From: Microstegium vimineum
Taxonomy: Eukaryota; Streptophyta; Magnoliopsida; Poales; Poaceae
Direction of reading: 5' to 3'
Length of the DNA: 64,000 nucleotides
Assembly: GCA_022036555.1 (NCBI GenBank)
Contig: CM039123.1
Coordinates: 8,929,217 to 8,993,216 of the forward strand
Below the pieces are notes generated by a model that saw nothing but the letters and a program-made list of their open reading frames with translations, was not told the origin of the DNA and ran no database searches. Shown piece by piece: positions 57,270-64,000 of the stretch. The translations under genes and the position numbers were made by a program. Each line of letters opens with the position of its first letter. Within the stretch, counting starts at the first letter, position 1.

Positions 57270-58130
57270 TGTTGACATCAAACGTGGCAAACAGATAAAC
57301 CTGCAAGCGCACAACTGTCAAGGTAGTTTTCACCCGAGAGTATTCTAGGGTATCGATTTCCACGGGGAACATGAGTGAGCTTAACAAAGAACTAAGTTTG
57401 TCCTATGACACAAGGGTATGTCATAGATTGGGTAGAGAGGATTCCCATGGCTATGAAACTAGTTTGATAAGGTAGAAACAAAGGTTGTTCACTGCAGGTC
57501 ACTAAGTCATTTAGCAACATAAAGGGATGAGAAGGGTGCTAAACCACCTAGATCAAGAAGACCTACGTTCAAAGAACTTATTTGAACATGGTGGAATCAA
57601 ATGGTAGATAGGGTTATCACCACCTACTAGCTACCACAACAAACCGTTGAACAAACGCAAACACAGTAAGCATAAAGCCTAGACACCACGTTTATACTAT
57701 ATCTTAGTACTCAAATCCAGATCTCGTTGAAATTGATTAGACCATCGGGTTAAGGGTGGTGAACCAATGAACAACTAAAGTAAATACTTTACTAGAACTA
57801 AAGATCCAATACCATAAAGGAATCTTAGATGCTTACTTACAAAGAAGGTCACATCCGCCGAGGCACAACATGGAGGAGATTCCTGACAGGCCCGGGACTT
57901 CCTCCAGACTCTCCTCACTCTCTCCCTATTTTCTAAGCTACTAAAAGAGTAGGGCTTCACCTAGTGTAGAATGAGTAGCTCTCCTTGGTGTCTTGAATGA
58001 GGGAGAGACGATCTCTATTCATAGGAGAGGTGGAGTAGGGGCTATTCCACCGCCATGTCAGCGATCTAGGTTGTAGGGATATGGGGAAGCTATGCTAGCT
58101 GGAAAACAAAAATTTTGACCCCATAAACCA
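57270..58130 (-). repeat. Athila-like LTR piece, reverse orientation
   Basis: Starting TGTTGACATC on the plus strand, the first 110 bases are the reverse complement of a sequence related to 6330-6453. Shared blocks include GTTCCCCGTGGAAATCGATA and GTGCGCTTGCAG. It is therefore the 3' terminal part of an LTR on the minus strand. The opposite end (TGTTGAC in reverse) is absent, so it is truncated or its right edge merges with the copia LTR near 58130. No internal element DNA is next to it. Confidence 0.6.
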
Positions 58131-59300
58131 GGCTGCTAGTTATAGATCATGGGATTACCACTAGACGCGCAGGTGCAGCGGAAGCGACTCGATGTAGTCG
58201 TGCGCGTCGCAGCAGTGTCGTGTAGTTGCGAGGTCGTCTGTCCGTTCGTCCCCTCCATGCGATTTGTCCTTGTGCTCCAGATGCAACACATACGAGGTAT
58301 CCCACACGTACAGGGAGGAAGCATTGCGCCTCCGGACTGCTAGGTCTGAGAGGAGCAGTAGGTGCGAGCGTGGGGAGGCGACGTTGGCTATGAAAAGGCA
58401 TGGGATAAACCTATCCACGTGCCCACCCCTTGCTTATATAGGCATCCTAACAAGCTCCCGCATTGGAGGCCCATTAGTAACCTAGTCCTGGTCTAATTCA
58501 GGTCCAACCTGAATTAGGCTTCTAGCCCTTAAGCATGCGACCCTATGGGCTCACGCACACCTAGAGATGGTCTGAGTACTTTTACTCGACCAATAGTTGA
58601 TAGTGATATCTAGCAAGGTGTGTCAACTCCTATGCATACACAAAGATCATATAAGACGAACCACCAAAAAACACATACATGTTATTCCTTTGCCTCATGA
58701 TATTTGGTCCAACTAGTAGTTTAACACTTAACCCAAGCACGACCATGCATTTCTTAATCCAATCATTCGAGTGGTCCAGTGATATTTCTCTCACATGGAG
58801 AGTGGAAAATTCTATCTTGATTGACTATTTCTCACAACATGTTTCCCGACAAACCCGAAAGCCACCTTTATAACTACCCTATCACATAATAGAGTTTGGT
58901 AGTCCCTAAGTAAGTCGTTTCACATCTTGAGTACATACGACAATCTCAGGTCTAAGGACACAACATATATGATGTGTAAAAAGACAATCTCATGTTGGGT
59001 CAGTCCAGCCCCATGTCACACATGTGCCCACATTATTAGTTTGACATCTCTATGTCTATGACTTGTGAAACATAGTCATCAACTAATAATGTGCTGATCT
59101 AATATTCATGTGTGTCCTTGCACGAACTCTAATCAGGGACAACTTTAGAATAACCATACAAGTAAAAGAGTTTCACAAACAATTCACATAATTGCTAATC
59201 GATATAGGTTACCTTTAATGGATATTCAATGAACTCATAACATGTCATGGATACAAGGAAATATAATCATCTCTATGATTACCTCTAGGGAATACTCTCA
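58131..59300 (-). repeat. Angela-like copia LTR, reverse orientation, truncated
   Basis: On the minus strand the LTR begins next to a purine tract GTGCAAGTGGGAGA and reads GTATTCCCTAGAGGTAATCA, the Angela/BARE type of start. It has a TATA box and continues through CGCTTCCGCTGCACC towards 58130, where the Athila-like LTR piece replaces its end. It belongs with the RNase H fragment at 59356-59837. Confidence 0.65.
58433..58440 (-). promoter_or_regulatory. TATA box of the reversed copia LTR
   Basis: TATATAAG on the minus strand, in GCCTATATAAGCAAGG, the expected U3 position. The surrounding GCACGTGG upstream is a G-box-like ACGT element. Confidence 0.6.
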
Positions 59301-59355
59301 ATAATCTCCCACTTGCACTAGAGTTAATCTCGAAGATATCTAATACCCATAGCTC

Positions 59356-59837
59356 TCATGTGCGCCTCATGTTAGGCTGTGGAAGAGCCTTTGCCAAAGG
59401 ATATGCAGCATTCAAATCCATGTGTATCTTGCATATCTTGATCTTATGTCGATTGATGAACTCTTGAATGAGATGAAATTTCCGCAGTACATGTTTGTTC
59501 TTTTGGTGATTCCTAGGCTCCTTAGCCTGCAAAATCGCCCCATTGTTGTCACAATGTAGATTCAATGGGCTAGATGCATTCGGAAACACATCAAGCACAA
59601 TGAGAAACCTCCTCATCCAAACATCTTCCTTTGCTACGCCAGAAGCTACAGTGTACTCGGCTTCTGTTGTAGAATCGGTCACAGTCTCCTTCTTGGAACT
59701 TTTCCAACTTACACCACCACCATTTATTGTGAATACAAAACCTGATCGAGACTGTGAATCATCCGTGTCAGTTTGGAAGCTGGCATAGGTGTAACCATTT
59801 ACAACGAGCTCCTCCTCACCTCCATAGATTAGGAACA
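59356..59837 (-). pseudogene. Copia RNase H C-terminal part (Angela-like), cut by a gypsy insertion
   Basis: The minus-strand frame reads SRSGFVFTINGGGVSWKSSK, DSTTEAEYTVAS, CDNNGAI and HVLRKFHLIQEF, the diagnostic order of Ty1/copia RNase H, and ends with a stop at 59356 close to the polypurine tract and LTR. It begins abruptly at 59837, exactly at the TGTTGAC of a gypsy LTR, so that element inserted into it. The gag, protease, integrase and RT of this copia copy are not seen in the window. Confidence 0.88.
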
Positions 59838-59881
59838 TGTTGACACCGTTTTTTGGCGCATGTCAATATAATCTGAGGATG

Positions 59882-60312
59882 GTGCCGATCGGCAAGAGGC
59901 TGGTTGCTGTTCCTTATCGACATCGGCATATTATCGGTCAAACTGCCGATAGGGGCGAGAATGTTGCTGATGAAGAGACTTGTTGCCGATGGAGGTGGGA
60001 AGACTTGATGAAGGCAAAGGTCAGCTTGCCGATGAGAAGCCAGTGAGTGACGATGGAAACTGGAGGTTTCGGGTGTTGCCGATGCCGATTGCCGATAAGG
60101 ATGATTGGTGAAATCAAGTCGCCTGGGCTGCAAAGTTGCTATTGCCGATTACCGATAAGGAGATGTACTGATTGCCGATGTTGCCGATTGCCGATCGGGG
60201 AATATTGCCGATACCGATGCCGATGAGTACAGGTTGACTTAGGGCTTGGTGACAGCAGAAGATCACCGGTGGCCAAAGAAGGAAGTCGCGGATTGGAGGG
60301 ATCTGCCGATGG
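59882..60312 (+). repeat. GCCGAT hexamer cluster in U3
   Basis: By eye about 16 copies of GCCGAT or ATCGGC lie in about 430 bp, against roughly 0.2 expected by chance, with irregular spacing and some back to back (TTGCCGATGCCGATTGCCGA). This is not a simple tandem repeat, since the flanks differ. Confidence 0.85.
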
Positions 60313-60548
60313 AAAGTTTCCATCGAAGGAAAGATGTAAGGAAACTGGTGATTTTATGCCAGAATTATTATAGTAGTTTGAGTCCGACTCTTGCATGAGT
60401 CATTTTATTCCCTTAATAATAGTAGAATCTGTTTAGGAAGATATTATTGTTTTAGATCCGGCTCCTGTGCGAGTCAGTTTCCTTAAGGTTAGGAGTTTTT
60501 GTTAGGAAAGGTACGAGTCGTATCTATGTACAACTCTCCATGCGGGAG

Positions 60549-60556
60549 TATAAATA
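60549..60556 (+). promoter_or_regulatory. TATA box of the Tat-like LTR
   Basis: TATAAATA in GCGGGAGTATAAATAGG, about 710 bases into the LTR and about 240 bases after the hexamer cluster. Confidence 0.8.
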
Positions 60557-60981
60557 GGTACCTAGGGGTGCTGTAAACAAAGATATCCAAGCATATCAAC
60601 CAAATCAATTACTTTTTATCTTACTTTTACCGCAATTTACCTTTATTATGCATTAGTTATAGCTTAACGAGTTCTTCAAGCTTTCGACGGGCTGCATCAC
60701 CCTGATCTCCGTCAAAATCCTTGCTAGTTCCGCGTGGGAGTACCTCTAGGCTTTGGCAATCCAGGCGCATCGCTGTTTGCCTCGTCTAGCTCTGCTCTAA
60801 GTTATCCGTGATCAATCTGAGCCTTGACGTCCGGGCGCATCGCTGTCGTCTCGTTCAGTTTGTCATAGTTATCATCCTTGTCGATTGATTGGTCAAATCG
60901 ACTGGCACGCCCTCGACATCGAGCTTTGGGTAATAGCCGAGGTGTTCACAGATCTAACGTTTTTTGTGTCAACACCTCTTT

Positions 60982-61000
60982 TGGCATGCTCGGTGGGACC
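60982..61000 (+). other. Probable primer binding site
   Basis: TGGCATGCTCGGTGGGACC lies just after the LTR end. It begins TGG, as sites pairing with a tRNA CCA end do. I cannot name the tRNA with confidence. Confidence 0.45.
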
Positions 61001-61025
61001 GATTATACAAATCTACACATCCGGC

Positions 61026-63845
61026 ATGGCTGATCACGCCGATGTTAACCAGAAGAACGTCATTAAAGTGTCTAAGGCCGATCTGAAAGATGATCAGAAG
61101 CAGGCCATGGAGCAGGCTATGGAGGAATACAAGCGGTTATATCTCAAATCCTTCAGCCTAAACAGAATCGGTGAAGCAGTCCAGAAGCAAGATCCGCCGT
61201 CACCGCGGCAGATCACTTTCGACGTCGATCCTGGTAAAATACAAAAGATGGTTAATTCTGCATTCAATAATGTATTAATTAGCCAATCCAATGTGCTGTC
61301 CGATGTTGTATGCAATGCCGTCAAGCAAACTTTCAAGGGGCAGGCACCATATTATGTTGGTCCAGAGCGTCGTCAACTCGGATCGACATCTGTTACAATC
61401 TCATCGGCGGTTCCAAGGGTGTCTTCACCAGGTATGAACCGATCTGCCGATGAGATCATGCCACCAAGGTCGAGCCCAGCAAGCTTTACTCATGTGAATA
61501 CGAATCTGGTGACTTCAACAATGTCTGGACCTGTTATCCAGAATCAGTCGACTTCTGCCAACTGGTGGGGATATGGCATGTTTTCGAGTCCATCTACTGA
61601 TTCCAGGTTGGTCCAAGGTAACCATGCAAGGTGGACTATTCCCATGGCATCGGCAACACCTGTGCAGCCGATGGTTCCAGTGATGCATTATGTTACGTCC
61701 TCTCCAACGATGCAGCTGCCGACAAGGAATTTTCAAATGGGAGTGCCCAGAGTGCCTTATGTCCAACCATCGGCAAATTCCTTGCCGATACATCAAGGCC
61801 CAGCAGTCGCAAGTCAACCCGTGGTGGCAATGAATTACCTGACACCACAAGGACAACAAGCATCGGCTGGTTATCAGCCATCGGCAAATTCTTGGCCGAT
61901 GCAACAAGGCATGCCGATTGTCAATCAACCTGTATCGGCAATGGCTGCTCAACCTATGGTACCTGCAAATCAAGGCTATCATCCAAGGGTACAAGGGCTA
62001 CAAGAGTCAGGTGGTTATCAGCCATCGGTAAGTCATATGCCAATGCCACCTAATGTAAGTTGGATCGGACAATTACCGATTCAGCAGCAAGTTGTGCAGC
62101 CTGAACACCAAGTGGCGAGAGCTCCGCAGTGTCATCCGGCGAGTCTTCAGAATGAAATATCGGTACATCAGCCGATAAGTACTACACCGCAATGCTCGCA
62201 AGTGAATGCGCACAATGGAACATCGGTACAAAAAACCGATGAATATAATGCCACAACACAAGCCAGTGGGCGTGCAAAATTGCCCATCGGCAACTCAACC
62301 GATGCATAGTACTCAGATGACTGATACTGCGCATGAGCCAATCACTACAAGCACTTCAACGTCGGGACCTGAAGTACATCAATCTACTCAACCAGTGGAT
62401 GTTCAAAGTCGCCCATCGGCCAATCAGCCGATGCATAATATTCAACAGACTGGTGCCGCAAATGTGCCAATTGCCCCGACCTGTTTACCACAAAGCTATG
62501 AAGACGTACATCGATTTGCTCAGCCAGTCAATGTTCAGCCAGTGCATGTGCAGGGTCAAGATGCATACTTAGCGATAAGATTGCCGAAGTGGCGAAAGAA
62601 CAATTCGGTATCAAGCCTAAGGTTGATGCATACTCTTATCGGGCTCCATACCCTCCAGCTTATGATCTAATCCCCTTCCCAAATCGGTACAAAGTGCCAG
62701 ATTTCGCCAAGTTTTCTGGTCGAGACGATATGTCCACAATGGAGCACATTAACCGATTCATTATCCAATGTGGGGAAGCAGCCAACAGAGATGAGTTGAG
62801 GGTAAGATTGTTCTCGTCGTCATTGTCTGGATCGGCATTCAAATGGTTTATTTCATTGCCTCCGAACTCTATAATCACATGGGCGATCTAGAGGAGCAAT
62901 TTCATAAATACTTCTTCACTGGCGCAAATGAAAAGAAGCTTACCGATTTGGTTAATCTGAGGCAGCGCAATGATGAATCGGTAGAAAGCTTTGTCCAAAG
63001 GCTGCAAAGTGTAAAGAACAAGTGCTATAGCTTGGTACTTGATGATCGGCAATTGTCAGATTTGGCTCTCCAGGGATTACTGCCGCACCTCAGGGGACAA
63101 ATATGCATCTCAAGAGTTTGAAAGCTTGAGCCATCTTGTGCAAAGGGTTGCCGATCAAGACACCGAAGTGTTTGAGCCCGAAGAAAATTGGGATGAAGAG
63201 GTGTCTTCAACTAAGACAGATTCGGATGAAGAAGCAAGTATCGGTTTAGTTAGATCGGTGGAGAACGAGAAGCCGATATCTTGTCTGTTCGATCAGATAG
63301 AAGCTAAGAGATGCACTTTTGACATCACCAAGGCCGATAGGATGTTTGACCTATTGCTCCAGGAAGGGAAGATTATGCTGACACATAACCAGGTAATTCC
63401 ATCGGCCAAAGAGCTCAAGAGAATCAGGTATTGCAAGTGGCACAATGCGACTTCGCACAATACCAATAACTGCAAAGTCTTTAAGCAGCAGTTGCAGTCA
63501 GGAATTGAATCTAGGTGGATTAAGTTTGAAAATTCCAAAGCCCAGAAGCCGATGAAGATCAATCAGCACCCGTTTCCCAATAATATGGTGGAAACCAGTG
63601 GAAGAATTAAAGTGCTAACATCGGAAGCTGCCAGAAAGAGCGCATCGGTGGATCTTGACCATCAAATAGCTGAACATGATGTGAAGAAGTTTGCCGATGA
63701 CAGAAAGGATAGGAGGATTGCCGATGAAAGCGATAGCAAGAAACCTCATCGGCACACACCATATGGCGTTGTAATCACGCATAGGCGACCAAGGCAAGAG
63801 TATCGGCAGTCGCGAGAGGAGCAATATCGATTGCAAGGAGGATGA
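61026..63845 (+). pseudogene. Gypsy gag, broken by several frameshifts
   Basis: Gag forms the particle that packages element RNA. ATG 61026 opens a frame to the TAG at 62307-62309: an N-terminal helical part (KVSKADLKDDQKQAMEQAME), then a Gln/Pro/Ser-rich disordered linker with repeated PSANS..P.QQG-type phrases. Homology then moves between frames at about 62260-62300, 62590, 62885 and 63100. Conserved gag blocks are FPNRYKVPDFAKFSGRDD, GSAFKWFISLPPNSI and LEEQFHKYFF, and an acidic stretch follows. A Cys/His segment (YCKWHNATSHNTNNC) ends near 63470. Another shift near 63840 leads to a CPFFIHCW...CPEC segment. With so many breaks this copy makes no Gag. Confidence 0.8.
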
Positions 63846-64000
63846 AAGGCGCCAAGAGCGACATCGACATCAAGATCATTGGAGGTGTCCTTTCTTTATT
63901 CACTGTTGGGAAGAAGGCATCAAGCTATCCACTGCCGATGATTGCCCTGAATGCAACGGGCACTACTCTGCCGATCGGTTAGAAAAGAAGCCTCGTTTTG

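Larger units (their letters stand above)
59838..60974 (+). repeat. 5' LTR of the Tat-like element, 1137 bp
   Basis: The ends TGTTGACAC and GTGTCAACA are perfect 9-bp inverted repeats. U3 (to about 60545) holds the hexamer cluster, followed by a TATA box. Confidence 0.85.
59838..64000 (+). mobile_element. Tat-like Ty3/gypsy element, 5' LTR and gag; continues past the window
   Basis: A 5' LTR (59838-60974) is followed by a primer-site-like GGCATGCTCGGTGGGACC and a gag region in several frames. Pol is beyond base 64000. The TTTTGGC...GGTGGGACC sequence after the LTR and the gag layout fit Tat-lineage elements of grasses (inference). It lies inside the reversed copia RNase H. U3 and gag carry dozens of GCCGAT/ATCGGC hexamers. 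Confidence 0.8.

Overview
This window looks like nuclear DNA of a grass, most likely a panicoid or Andropogoneae-type species. The grounds are spliced GT-AG genes with CCG-rich first exons, nested Ty3/gypsy and Ty1/copia LTR retrotransposons with grass-type motifs, tRNA-derived SINEs, several MITE families and two 100-N assembly gaps. No bacterial, plasmid or phage features are present. The species call is inference.

Layout. (1) 1-10.9 kb is nested retroelement DNA. It starts with the 3' part of an Athila-like gypsy element (decayed protease, RT, RNase H and integrase, a long non-coding spacer, then a 3' LTR at 5224-6453). This sits next to, and probably inside, a second gypsy element made of short GC-rich tandem repeats that ends in a TATA-bearing LTR at 10122-10592. 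An integrase scrap follows. (2) 11-16.5 kb is mostly unassigned. It holds a 721-bp hAT element with 8-bp target duplications and a nested Stowaway-type MITE, a (CG)11 tract, and a SINE with a perfect 13-bp target duplication. (3) 17.1-26 kb is genic: a two-exon secreted cysteine-rich defensin-like gene (+), then an eight-coding-exon sphingoid long-chain base kinase gene of LCBK1 type (-) with one apparent frameshift in its largest exon. (4) 26.4-31.2 kb is repeat-like. A probable TIR-bounded segment of about 3.5 kb carries a broken class III peroxidase fragment between direct repeats, followed by a poly(A)-ended retro-insertion. (5) 32.5-34.9 kb holds a three-exon DUF604/GT31-like type II membrane glycosyltransferase (+). 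About 310 bp after its stop lies a young 5.5-kb copia element (35196-40716) with near-identical 201-203-bp LTRs and a perfect AATAC duplication. (6) 41-57 kb is gene-poor DNA with MITEs, a TIR element with a nested SINE, a 38-base poly(G) run, a second small hAT element, a probable copia LTR and one CACTA end. (7) 57.3-64 kb is a second nest: an Athila-like LTR piece (-), an Angela-like copia LTR and RNase H (-), and a Tat-like gypsy element (+) inserted in that RNase H. The Tat-like element's U3 and gag are saturated with the hexamer GCCGAT/ATCGGC.

The host genes supported here are the defensin-like gene, the LCBK1-like kinase and the GT31/DUF604 transferase. They look unrelated in pathway, as expected for neighbouring plant genes. 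I found no clearly new multi-gene system. The most unusual signals are the GCCGAT-saturated retroelement, the TIR-bounded peroxidase fragment, and the tandem hairpin repeats inside the 8-kb gypsy element.
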